A stretch of 64,000 bases of DNA from Sphingobium sp. (GTDB taxonomy: Bacteria > Pseudomonadota > Alphaproteobacteria > Sphingomonadales > Sphingomonadaceae): positions 2,148,769-2,212,768 of the forward strand of contig CP136575.1 of the NCBI GenBank assembly GCA_035196065.1, written 5' to 3'. Of the stretch, positions 57,066 through 64,000 are shown one piece after another. Numbering within the stretch: the stretch's first letter is position 1; each line of letters begins with the position of its first letter. Made by a program: the position numbers and the translations under genes. The notes under the pieces are model-generated. The model saw only the letters and a list, made by a program, of their open reading frames with translations. It did no database searches and was not told where the DNA came from.

Positions 57066-58043
57066 TTACCAGCCCCGGTGGTAGATAGCGTCGAGCCGCG
57101 CCTTGGCTTCGCGATATTCCGCCTCAAGCCGGTCAACCATTTCCGCCACCGATTGCACGTTCTTGATCGCACCAATGCCCTGACCGGAACCCCAGATATC
57201 CTTCCAGGCCTTTTTCTCGGTATTGCCACCTGATCCGAAGTCCATTGTCGAATAATCGCCCTTCGGAAGATTTTGGGGGTCCAGACCAGCTGCACGGATC
57301 GACGGCGCAAGGTAATTGCCGTGAACGCCGGTAAACAGGTCCGAATAAACGATATCGGATGCCACCCCTTCGATAATGCCCTGCTTGTAACCTTCGACTG
57401 CATTGGCTTCTTTGGTCGCAATAAAAGCACTGCCCATATAACCAAAGTCGGCGCCCATCGCCTGCGCACCAAGGATGGAAGCGCCATGGCCAATCGAGCC
57501 AGACAGCGCGATAGGGCCGTCAAACCACTCGCGGATCTCGCGCACCAGCGCAAAGGGAGAAGTGACGCCGGCATGGCCACCTGCACCGGCAGCAACGGGG
57601 ATAAGCCCGTCGGCGCCTTTTTCGACGGCCTTGCGGGCAAAGCGATCATCGATCACGTCATGCAGCGTGATCCCGCCCCAAGCATGAACGGCCTGGTTCA
57701 GTTCCTCACGCGCACCCAAAGACGTAATCGTGATTGGCACCTGCCATTTGGCACAAGTGGCAATATCCGCCTCAAGCCGGTCATTCGATTTATGGACGAT
57801 CTGGTTTACGGCATAGGGTGCTGCCGGACGATCGGGATTGTCCCTGTTATGCGCCGCCAATTCTTCGGTAATCTGGTGCAACCATTCGTCGAGCAGCGTC
57901 TGCGGTCGGGCATTGAGCGCCGGAAAACTGCCGACAATGCCGGCTTTACATTGTGCGATCACCAATTCCGGGCCGGACACAATGAACAGCGGCGATCCGA
58001 TGAGCGGAAGGCGAAGATTGTCGAAAATCGGCGGTAAGGCCAT
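57066..58043 (-). CDS. NAD(P)H-dependent flavin oxidoreductase, nitronate monooxygenase-like
   Basis: A 325-residue FMN-dependent TIM-barrel protein. The start LPLIGSPLFIVSGPELVIAQCKAGIVGSFPALNARP, the AAGAGGHAGVTSPFALV loop that binds FMN phosphate, and the GSIGHGASILGAQAMGADFGYMGSAFIAT block are typical of the nitronate monooxygenase/enoyl-reductase-like family. Real substrates in this family vary. It has its own promoter with a striking palindromic operator. Confidence 0.9.
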   Translation of the reverse strand: MALPPIFDNLRLPLIGSPLFIVSGPELVIAQCKAGIVGSFPALNARPQTLLDEWLHQITEELAAHNRDNPDRPAAPYAVNQIVHKSNDRLEADIATCAKWQVPITITSLGAREELNQAVHAWGGITLHDVIDDRFARKAVEKGADGLIPVAAGAGGHAGVTSPFALVREIREWFDGPIALSGSIGHGASILGAQAMGADFGYMGSAFIATKEANAVEGYKQGIIEGVASDIVYSDLFTGVHGNYLAPSIRAAGLDPQNLPKGDYSTMDFGSGGNTEKKAWKDIWGSGQGIGAIKNVQSVAEMVDRLEAEYREAKARLDAIYHRGW

Positions 58044-58058
58044 GATGTGCGAATCCTT

Positions 58059-58108
58059 TTTAATCGATCGATTAAAGCCCGTTAACCCCGCTTTTAAAGG
58101 GCTGTCAA
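58059..58108 (-). promoter_or_regulatory. Promoter with palindromic operator before the nitronate monooxygenase-like gene
   Basis: On the minus strand TTGACA (58108-58103) and TTAACG (58085-58080) are 17 bases apart. Three bases after the -10 comes the perfect 18-base palindrome TTTAATCGATCGATTAAA (58076-58059), covering the expected start of transcription. The inner 16 bases differ from the palindrome before the MoxR gene (5074-5089) only in the two central bases, and the layout is the same. One repressor probably controls both. Confidence 0.65.
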
Positions 58109-58140
58109 ACTGGCGAAATTACTATCCCCTTGCCGTAGGG

Positions 58141-59808
58141 TCAGGCGCTGTTGATCGCGCTCAAAATCGCTCGGACGCTCGCGGTCGCAACGTCCTGACT
58201 GATTCCGGCACCGAACAATATCGGTCCGTCACCAATCCGGCATTCGACATAAGCCGCGGCGCGCGCGTCAGTACCGTGGCCAATCGCATGTTCGCTATAA
58301 TCGATGATATGCAGGGGACCGCCGAGAGAAGGTTCCAGCGCATTGGCAAGGCTCGAAATCAGGCCGTTGCCGCGCCCGTTAACGGAGACTTCCTCGCCAT
58401 CGATGCGCACCTTGCCAACAAACATCCGCTCATTCGATTGCCGCGTACTCTGGCTTTCCTGAAAGTCGATCAGGCGGAAACGGCCGTCACCCTTCAGGTG
58501 ATAACGGCTTTCAAACGCGCCCCAAATATCAGTCGCCGTTAACTCGCGGCCGGTTGTATCGGAAAGTTCCTGCACTGTGGTCGAGAAATTGGCTTGCATG
58601 CGCTTCGGCAACTTCAGTCCATAATCCTGCTCCAATACCCAGGCAACACCACCTTTGCCGCTTTGCGAATTGACGCGGATCACCGCTTCATAGCTGCGGC
58701 CAAGATCGGCAGGATCAATTGGCAGATAGGGAACGCGCCAATACTCATCATTCTGCCGTTCCTGTGCAGAAAAACCCTTCTTGATCGCGTCCTGATGACT
58801 TCCCGAAAAGGCGGTGAACACCAGTTCGCCGGCATAGGGGTGGCGCGGATGCACCGGCAACTGGTTGCAATATTCGACCGTCTGGATCACCTCATCGATA
58901 TCGCTGAAATCCAGGCCAGGGTGTAATCCTTGCGTGTACATGTTGAGCGCGACAGTGACCAAATCGACATTGCCGGTACGCTCGCCATTGCCGAACAGAC
59001 ATCCTTCGACACGGTCCCCCCCCGCCAACAGGCCAAGTTCGGTTGCAGCGATACCGGTGCCCCGGTCATTATGCGTATGCAGACTGATCACGACGCTATC
59101 GCGATTCGGGATGTGCCGCGCAAAATATTCGATCTGATCGGCATAGATGTTGGGCAGCGATGCCTCGACCGTTGCCGGCAGATTGAAGATAATCGGCTTG
59201 TCCCGCGTCGGCTGCAAAACGTCCATAACGGCGGCACATACCTCGATGCTAAAATCGATTTCGGCCGTCGAAAATGTTTCGGGGCTGTACTCAAAATGCC
59301 AATCCGTCTGCGGATATTTTGCCGCCTGTTCGGCAAGGATATTTGCGCCTTCGATCGCGATTGCCTTCACACCAGCCTGATCAAGGCCGAAAACAATTTC
59401 CCGCCATGCCGGGCTGACGGCATTATAAAGATGAACGATCGCTTTTTTCGCGCCCGCCATAGCTTCGAACGTCTTTTCGATAAGATCACGTCGTGATTGG
59501 GTCAGGCTCTGTATCGTAACATCGTCCGGAATACGGCCGCTATCGACCAGATTGCGGATGAAATCGAAATCGGTCGCGCCGCTACTCGGAAAACCGACCT
59601 CAATTTCTTTGATGCCGACTTTCAGCAAGAGATCAAAAAAGCGCGTCTTTTTCTCTGCCCCCATAGGATCGATCAACGCCTGATTGCCATCGCGTAGGTC
59701 AGTAGAAAGCCAGCGCGGCGCCTTATCTATGGTCCTGTCGGGCCATTGGCGGTTGGGCAGGTCAATTTGTGGGAAAGGCCGGTATTTGCGGCTGGGGTCA
59801 TTCAACAT
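58141..59808 (-). CDS. leuA: 2-isopropylmalate synthase
   Basis: First committed step of leucine synthesis, condensing acetyl-CoA with 2-oxoisovalerate. The 555-residue length is that of the longer LeuA form. [11 protein letters not shown] (residues 35-45) holds the catalytic Arg-Asp and metal ligand, [11 protein letters not shown] the His pair, and the C-terminal ~130 residues are the leucine-binding allosteric domain. A leader peptide gene with five Leu codons and a large hairpin lie upstream. The start is the ATG at 59808 ([18 protein letters not shown]). Confidence 0.96.
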   Translation of the reverse strand: MLNDPSRKYRPFPQIDLPNRQWPDRTIDKAPRWLSTDLRDGNQALIDPMGAEKKTRFFDLLLKVGIKEIEVGFPSSGATDFDFIRNLVDSGRIPDDVTIQSLTQSRRDLIEKTFEAMAGAKKAIVHLYNAVSPAWREIVFGLDQAGVKAIAIEGANILAEQAAKYPQTDWHFEYSPETFSTAEIDFSIEVCAAVMDVLQPTRDKPIIFNLPATVEASLPNIYADQIEYFARHIPNRDSVVISLHTHNDRGTGIAATELGLLAGGDRVEGCLFGNGERTGNVDLVTVALNMYTQGLHPGLDFSDIDEVIQTVEYCNQLPVHPRHPYAGELVFTAFSGSHQDAIKKGFSAQERQNDEYWRVPYLPIDPADLGRSYEAVIRVNSQSGKGGVAWVLEQDYGLKLPKRMQANFSTTVQELSDTTGRELTATDIWGAFESRYHLKGDGRFRLIDFQESQSTRQSNERMFVGKVRIDGEEVSVNGRGNGLISSLANALEPSLGGPLHIIDYSEHAIGHGTDARAAAYVECRIGDGPILFGAGISQDVATASVRAILSAINSA

Positions 59809-59862
59809 GCTATGCTCTCAAATGCTTCTGGTCAGGCGGGGCCCGAAAGTTTTTTGGCTGGT

Positions 59863-59920
59863 CAAAAGGCCCTTAGGCGGTGGCCCGGCATGGCCGAGCA
59901 ACATTGCGCGCCTAAGGGCG
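59863..59920 (-). promoter_or_regulatory. Attenuator-type hairpin upstream of leuA
   Basis: Read on the minus strand, GCCCTTAGGCG (59919-59909) pairs perfectly with CGCCTAAGGGC (59879-59869). A small CGGC/GCCG hairpin lies in the 29-base loop, and CTTTT follows the stem. The 5' arm contains the last Pro codon and TAG stop of the leucine-rich leader peptide. A competing local hairpin, CGCGCC-CTTA-GGCGCG, uses the same 5' arm. The parts fit transcription attenuation by translation of the leader; which conformer ends transcription cannot be settled by eye. Confidence 0.7.
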
Positions 59921-59962
59921 CGTAAGTCGGATAAGAAGCGAGAGAGCAAAAAGCGCTTTCAT
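59912..59962 (-). CDS. leuL: leuA leader peptide
   Basis: A 16-codon open frame, MKALFALSLLIRLTRP, with five Leu codons (four CTT, one CTC) and one Ile. It starts 154 bases upstream of leuA. The TAG is inside the 5' arm of the large hairpin. A smaller AAAAAGCG/CGCTTTTT stem spans the leader start. This is the standard arrangement for sensing charged tRNA-Leu. No strong ribosome-binding site is seen, which is common for such leaders. Confidence 0.8.
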   Translation of the reverse strand: MKALFALSLLIRLTRP

Positions 59963-60014
59963 AATGTCGCCGCTTTTTCACACAAAATTGCGTGCGTCCA
60001 GCGAAAAGCGAAAT

Positions 60015-60308
60015 TTATCCGGTCGGGCTGTTCTGCGACACTGGCGGATTGATGATGAAGTCGAAACTATGGCGATCAACCCAGCCATAAATGTAATTTA
60101 CGTAAAACAGTCCAAACAGAACCGCCGACAAGCCGGTCGTGCGCAGCAGGATCAAGCCGGGGCGAAAATTGCCCGGCGCGCTGTCCGCTTGCCCTGGCGT
60201 CTTTTCAAGACCCAGTTCCTCATGGGTGCGAATGCCAATTGGCATCACGACAAAGGCACTAAGCACCCAGAAAAGCAGGTAGATTGCTAATATTGATACC
60301 CAGTTCAT
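60015..60308 (-). CDS. DUF1467-family membrane protein
   Basis: A 97-residue protein with two transmembrane helices (about 3-26 and 50-74). VSILAIYLLFWVLSAFVVMPIGIRTHEELG and the LEKTPGQADSAPGNFRPG loop are the DUF1467 signature. The function is unknown. It overlaps rnj by four bases (ATGA), which makes it translationally coupled. The gene order nuoN-birA-coaX-rnj-DUF1467 is usual in sphingomonads. Confidence 0.87.
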   Translation of the reverse strand: MNWVSILAIYLLFWVLSAFVVMPIGIRTHEELGLEKTPGQADSAPGNFRPGLILLRTTGLSAVLFGLFYVNYIYGWVDRHSFDFIINPPVSQNSPTG

Positions 60309-61948
60309 GCCGTTTCCACCACCAACACTTCCACGATAGGTTTCTTACCTGTCCAACTAGTCGCTACACGGCGAACGGCAAGACGTAGATTCTCCCGTAG
60401 ACTGACCAAATCTCCACGCCAGTCGCGTACTGCCTTTTCGGCTGCGCGACAGGCCTCATCAAGGAAATCGTCAATATCTTCCTCAATGGGAACACCTAAC
60501 AACCGGATGACCGGCTCACCCAGCAGTTGGTTCTTGCTGCCTAGGGCAACCGCGACGCTTATTACACCATACCATGACAAGCGCCGGCGCTGGGCGATCG
60601 TCTCACCATTGGCGGCGATGATGGTATCGCCATCAAGCACAAGCCGACCGGTTCTTTCGCGGCAGAGAATTTCAGGGCCACGTGGCGCAAGCCGAACGAC
60701 GTCGCCATTTGACTGGACAATGGCCTTGGAGATGCCCTGCTGCAAACCAAAACGCGCCTGCTCCGCCATGTGCCTGCGCTCGCCATGGACAGGAACCAGA
60801 ATTTCAGGGCGCACCCATTCATAAAGTTTCGCAAGTTCGCTGCGGCCGGGATGGCCCGAGACATGCACATGCGCCTGTTTCTCGGTGACCATTATAATGT
60901 TCCGCCGGGCAAGCTGGTTCATCACATGGCCGATCGCCATTTCATTGCCGGGAATCTGCTTGGAAGAGAATATCACCGTGTCGCCTTCTTCCAGCTTCAC
61001 AGGATGGTTTCCTTCGGCGATCCGGCCAAGCGCAGCTCTTGCCTCGCCCTGACCACCCGTCGCTACAACCATCACCTGATTGCGCGGAAATGCATCAACC
61101 GCGTCCATATCAACCAGTTCGGGCAAATCCTTCAGATAACCGGTGGCCTGTGATGCTTCGACAACGCGGTGAAGCGAACGCCCGGCGAAACAAAGCTTGC
61201 GGCCGCTTTCGCGGGCCACATCAGCCAGTGTCTGCAACCGTGCCGTGTTAGAGGCGAAAGTGGTAACGACCACCCTACCCCGCGCACCGGTCACATGCTT
61301 CAGCAGGTCCGCATGTACGCTTGCCTCGCTGCCGCTTTCCTTATCGTTGAAGACGTTGGTCGAATCGCAGACCATCGCCAGCACGCCCTCGTCACCAATT
61401 CCGGTCAGCGTTGCTGCACTTGCCGGCTCGCCAATCACGGGGTTCTCGTCCAGCTTCCAGTCGCCGGTATGGAAAACACGGCCATGCGGCGTATCAATAA
61501 CAAGCGCGCTCATCTCTAGGATCGAGTGCGCCAACGGCACAAACCGGATGTTGAACGGTCCAAGGTCGATCATGCCCTCCATCGGGACGACGTGCAGATC
61601 CACCTCGTTGGTGAGCCCTTGTTCAACAAGCTTTCCACGCACCAGTTCAGCAGTAAAGGGCGTCGCGTAAAGCGGGACACCAAGATCAGCCGCAAGATAT
61701 GGCACGGCGCCGATATGATCTTCATGGCCATGCGTCAGGACGATGCCAAGCAAGTCCTTCTTACGCTCTTCGATAAACTCAAGGTCGGGCATGATCAAAT
61801 CAATGCCTGGATAATCTTCATGGCCAAAGGTGACGCCAAGGTCGACCATCAGCCATTTGCCATTGCAGCCGTAAAGATTGGCATTCATTCCAATCTCGTC
61901 CGACCCGCCAAGGGCAAGGAAAAGCAATTCGTTTTTGGGAGTTGTCAT
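60305..61948 (-). CDS. rnj: Ribonuclease J
   Basis: Metallo-beta-lactamase-fold RNase with endo- and 5'-exonuclease activity in mRNA and rRNA processing. The 547 residues show the zinc motif HGHEDH (73-78), [13 protein letters not shown], the beta-CASP domain, and [16 protein letters not shown] with [11 protein letters not shown]-terminal domain of about 90 residues completes it. It overlaps coaX and the DUF1467 gene by four bases each. Confidence 0.95.
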   Translation of the reverse strand: MTTPKNELLFLALGGSDEIGMNANLYGCNGKWLMVDLGVTFGHEDYPGIDLIMPDLEFIEERKKDLLGIVLTHGHEDHIGAVPYLAADLGVPLYATPFTAELVRGKLVEQGLTNEVDLHVVPMEGMIDLGPFNIRFVPLAHSILEMSALVIDTPHGRVFHTGDWKLDENPVIGEPASAATLTGIGDEGVLAMVCDSTNVFNDKESGSEASVHADLLKHVTGARGRVVVTTFASNTARLQTLADVARESGRKLCFAGRSLHRVVEASQATGYLKDLPELVDMDAVDAFPRNQVMVVATGGQGEARAALGRIAEGNHPVKLEEGDTVIFSSKQIPGNEMAIGHVMNQLARRNIIMVTEKQAHVHVSGHPGRSELAKLYEWVRPEILVPVHGERRHMAEQARFGLQQGISKAIVQSNGDVVRLAPRGPEILCRERTGRLVLDGDTIIAANGETIAQRRRLSWYGVISVAVALGSKNQLLGEPVIRLLGVPIEEDIDDFLDEACRAAEKAVRDWRGDLVSLRENLRLAVRRVATSWTGKKPIVEVLVVETA

Positions 61949-62733
61949 GCCCCGCCTTCGCGGTTTGCGTAGAGATTAGCAAGCCCGCGCAGGGTGAGAT
62001 CAGGCTCAACTCGGTCGAAAAGATGGCTGTGCTGTTGAAACAGCGCAGCAAGGCCGCCTGTAGCAATCACCTTTACCGGCTTTCCGATCTCTTGCTTCAT
62101 GCGCGACAGTAGCCCTTCGATAAGCCCGACATAGCCGAAATAGATTCCGATCTGCATTTGCCCGACCGTATCACGACCGATTACGCTGGCGGTTGGCGGC
62201 GGTTCGATGGCGATGCGTGGCAGCATGGCGGCGGCATTATAGAGCGCATCTAGCGACAAATTGATCCCCGGCGCGATACTACCGCCCAGATAGGAGCCGT
62301 CGGCACCGATATGATCGAAGGTTGTGGCCGTTCCAAAGCTGATGACAATCTTGTCGGTTTCCGGCTCCAGCGCCTGCGCGGCAATGGCGTTGACCGCGCG
62401 ATCCGCCCCTAGAGCGCGCGGTTCGTCCACTTTTAGCGCAATTCCCCAGTTGACCGGTTCCCTTCCCGCAACGAGCGCATCAATGCCGAAATATTTCTGG
62501 CTGAGAACCTGCAGATTGTGCAGCGCCCGCGGGACAACCGTAGCGATGATCATCGCCTTTACGTCGCTGCGCGCATGGCCCTCCATGCGAAGCAACTGAT
62601 CGAGCCAGACCGCATATTCGTCGGCAGTTCGACGGGCGTCTGTGGCAATGCGCCATCGTTGCACGATGTTGCCACCATCATCGACCAAAGCGAATTTGAC
62701 GTTGGTATTGCCATTGTCGACAGCGAGAAGCAT
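61945..62733 (-). CDS. coaX: Type III pantothenate kinase
   Basis: First step of coenzyme A synthesis. The 262-residue protein shows the phosphate loop [11 protein letters not shown] at residues 6-16, [41 protein letters not shown] and the VIATGGLA block. The type III form is not inhibited by CoA. It ends overlapping rnj and starts 15 bases after birA. Confidence 0.95.
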   Translation of the reverse strand: MLLAVDNGNTNVKFALVDDGGNIVQRWRIATDARRTADEYAVWLDQLLRMEGHARSDVKAMIIATVVPRALHNLQVLSQKYFGIDALVAGREPVNWGIALKVDEPRALGADRAVNAIAAQALEPETDKIVISFGTATTFDHIGADGSYLGGSIAPGINLSLDALYNAAAMLPRIAIEPPPTASVIGRDTVGQMQIGIYFGYVGLIEGLLSRMKQEIGKPVKVIATGGLAALFQQHSHLFDRVEPDLTLRGLANLYANREGGA

Positions 62734-62748
62734 CGTTCTAAACCTTCG

Positions 62749-63465
62749 TCAGATAAGGAAGATATCGGCGGCGTGAATGGCACGGATTTCACCATCCGCC
62801 AAGCGCAGCTTGAGCGCACCATCATCTGCCAGCCCCGCAAACAAACCCTCCAGGCAATCACCATCTGGCAGGTTCACCCTCAGTGCAGAACCCTGTCGGT
62901 GCGCGGCGCTTTCCCATGCGCGCAGCAGATTGCTCAAAGGCTGCTGGCGCCATTGCAAAAGCCTGCGCGCAAGATTGTCCGCCAATATCTCACAAACCGC
63001 CTGTGCATCGGGCGGATTGGCACCTCGGCTGGACAGATCGGCGGTTGGCCTATCGGGCAATAGCGGGTGGTTAAAAAGATTGATGCCAAAACCAGCGATA
63101 ATTGCATCGTTCGCCCGTTCAAGCAAAATGCCGCACAATTTCGCGCCATCGGCGGTCAATATGTCATTCGGCCATTTGATCTGCACCGGAATATCCGGAG
63201 CCGCGGAAGCCACCGTATCAAAAGCGGCAAGTGCGGCGACGAAAGCCAGACTCGCCGGTGCCGGATCCGAAACGCTAATACGAATGATCGTGCTGGCATA
63301 GAGATTGCCGACGGGGCTCTCCCATTGCCGCCCCATGCGACCGCGGCCGCCATCCTGCCGATCTGCGCGCAACCAAAGCCCCTCGGGCGCACCAAGTGCG
63401 GCACGGGCGAGCAAATCGGCGTTGGTCGAGCCTGTCAGCGCGACCTGCTCGATCAGTCCGGTCAG
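62749..63465 (-). CDS. birA: Biotin--[acetyl-CoA-carboxylase] ligase
   Basis: Attaches biotin to the carboxylase carrier protein. The protein lacks the N-terminal DNA-binding domain of E. coli BirA. It shows GGRGRMGRQWESPVGNLYAS, the KWPNDIL block with the catalytic Lys, and AGFGINLFNHP. The start is uncertain: the conserved STN motif (ALTGSTNADLL) is coded upstream of the first usable TTG (63414), with no ATG or GTG available. A CTG at 63465 that overlaps the nuoN TGA is my best guess; 63414 is the conservative alternative. Confidence 0.85.
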   Translation of the reverse strand: MTGLIEQVALTGSTNADLLARAALGAPEGLWLRADRQDGGRGRMGRQWESPVGNLYASTIIRISVSDPAPASLAFVAALAAFDTVASAAPDIPVQIKWPNDILTADGAKLCGILLERANDAIIAGFGINLFNHPLLPDRPTADLSSRGANPPDAQAVCEILADNLARRLLQWRQQPLSNLLRAWESAAHRQGSALRVNLPDGDCLEGLFAGLADDGALKLRLADGEIRAIHAADIFLI

Positions 63466-64000
63466 AATAGAGTTCCCGCTGCCTTTGCCGCGACGACACC
63501 CAAGGGGACGATCGCGAAATAACCGAGCGGCGATACCGCAAGTGCAAGCACTCCTCCGGTCACGCTCAACATTTTGTCATCAGCATCCGCAACATTGTCA
63601 GCCGCTTCGTCAAAATACATGACCTTGACGACCTTGAGATAGTAGAACGCGCCAATGACCGAGGCGGCAACGCCAATCACGGCCAACGGGAATAGGCCAG
63701 CAGCAATGGCGGCATTAAAAACCAGCAGCTTCGGCCAGAAACCGAAGAGTGGGGGAATGCCGGCAAGGCTGAACATGAACACAGCGAACGCGGCTGCGAG
63801 CATCGGCTGGGTTTTCGAAAGCCCGGCAATATCCGCCAATCCTTCCTTCATCTCACCATCGCGGCCTTTAAGCTGCATCAAGCAGATGAAACCGCCCAGC
63901 GTCATCACGACGTAGACGACAAGGTATACCAACATCGCGGCAACGCCGTCTTCGGTCGCGGCGGCAAGGCCGATCAAAAGGAAGCCAACATTGTTGATCG
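63462..64000 (-). CDS. nuoN: NADH-quinone oxidoreductase subunit N (C-terminal part)
   Basis: The last ~179 residues of the proton-pumping complex I subunit NuoN; the gene runs past the window end. The frame remains open to base 64000 with SINNVGFLLIGLAAAT. Several membrane helices follow, and DIAGLSKTQPMLAAAFAVFMFSLAGIPPLFGFWPKLLVF is the family's conserved block with the key Lys, followed by FYYLKVVKVMYFDEA. It directly precedes birA, as expected for the end of the nuo operon in sphingomonads. Confidence 0.93.
   Translation of the reverse strand, partial: INNVGFLLIGLAAATEDGVAAMLVYLVVYVVMTLGGFICLMQLKGRDGEMKEGLADIAGLSKTQPMLAAAFAVFMFSLAGIPPLFGFWPKLLVFNAAIAAGLFPLAVIGVAASVIGAFYYLKVVKVMYFDEAADNVADADDKMLSVTGGVLALAVSPLGYFAIVPLGVVAAKAAGTLF

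Overview
This 64 kb window is continuous chromosome from an alphaproteobacterium, almost certainly of the order Sphingomonadales (Sphingomonadaceae; genus not decidable by eye). The evidence is the yqeY-dnaG-rpoD order with a sphingomonad-style RpoD carrying a long acidic insert, AddAB instead of RecBCD, a DivL-type pseudo-histidine kinase with Tyr in the phospho-acceptor position, the recG/sdhE/mfd cluster, the nuoN-birA-coaX-rnj-DUF1467 order, and spinster-type MFS and GFA-family genes. Coding density is very high. Many neighbours overlap by the 4-base ATGA signature, and no stretch longer than about 230 bases lacks a gene or a recognisable regulatory element. I see no prophage, insertion sequence, rRNA or CRISPR array. 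One tRNA (Asn, GTT) is present.

Layout. 1-4.2 kb: replication/transcription block (yqeY end, dnaG, rpoD). 4.3-7.2 kb: an unrecognised gene and a MoxR ATPase/VWA pair. 7.2-11.3 kb (minus): a tight four-gene operon, DOMON-like protein, NamZ-type muramidase, MFS transporter, Asp/Asn hydroxylase. 11.3-22.1 kb: tyrS, a PilZ protein, recG, sdhE, mfd, an EAL protein, moaA, nadK, tRNA-Asn. 22.1-27.3 kb: TauE/SafE transporter, secA, a small secreted protein, argJ. 27.3-38.6 kb (minus): one long operon, divL, tsaE, amgK, murU, addB, addA, trxA. 38.7-43.7 kb: ahcY with a structured leader, a secreted protein, a peroxiredoxin, AMP nucleosidase, an SDR. 43.7-51.0 kb: a five-gene minus operon ending in an M2 dipeptidase and a TonB-C protein, diverging from a marR-emrA-emrB efflux operon. 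51.0-59.9 kb: serB, miaA and the branched-chain amino acid genes ilvB-ilvH-ilvC, then yceI, a nitronate monooxygenase-like gene and leuA. 60.0-64.0 kb (minus): nuoN end, birA, coaX, rnj, DUF1467.

How the parts work together. amgK-murU is the anabolic recycling branch that turns free MurNAc into UDP-MurNAc. The NamZ-type exo-muramidase and its MFS partner 25 kb away could supply MurNAc, so the window may hold both ends of a peptidoglycan-salvage route. Amino-acid biosynthesis is clustered (ilvBHC, leuA, argJ, serB).

The points most worth a second look are regulatory. leuA has a leucine-rich leader peptide overlapping a strong hairpin. The ahcY leader buries the ribosome-binding site in a long stem whose loop can pair with an upstream hairpin. 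A small secreted protein sits directly upstream of secA, in the position of a SecM-type secretion monitor. Two nearly identical operator-like palindromes (half-site TTAATCG) lie just downstream of the -10 regions of the MoxR/VWA pair and of the nitronate monooxygenase-like gene, 53 kb apart.
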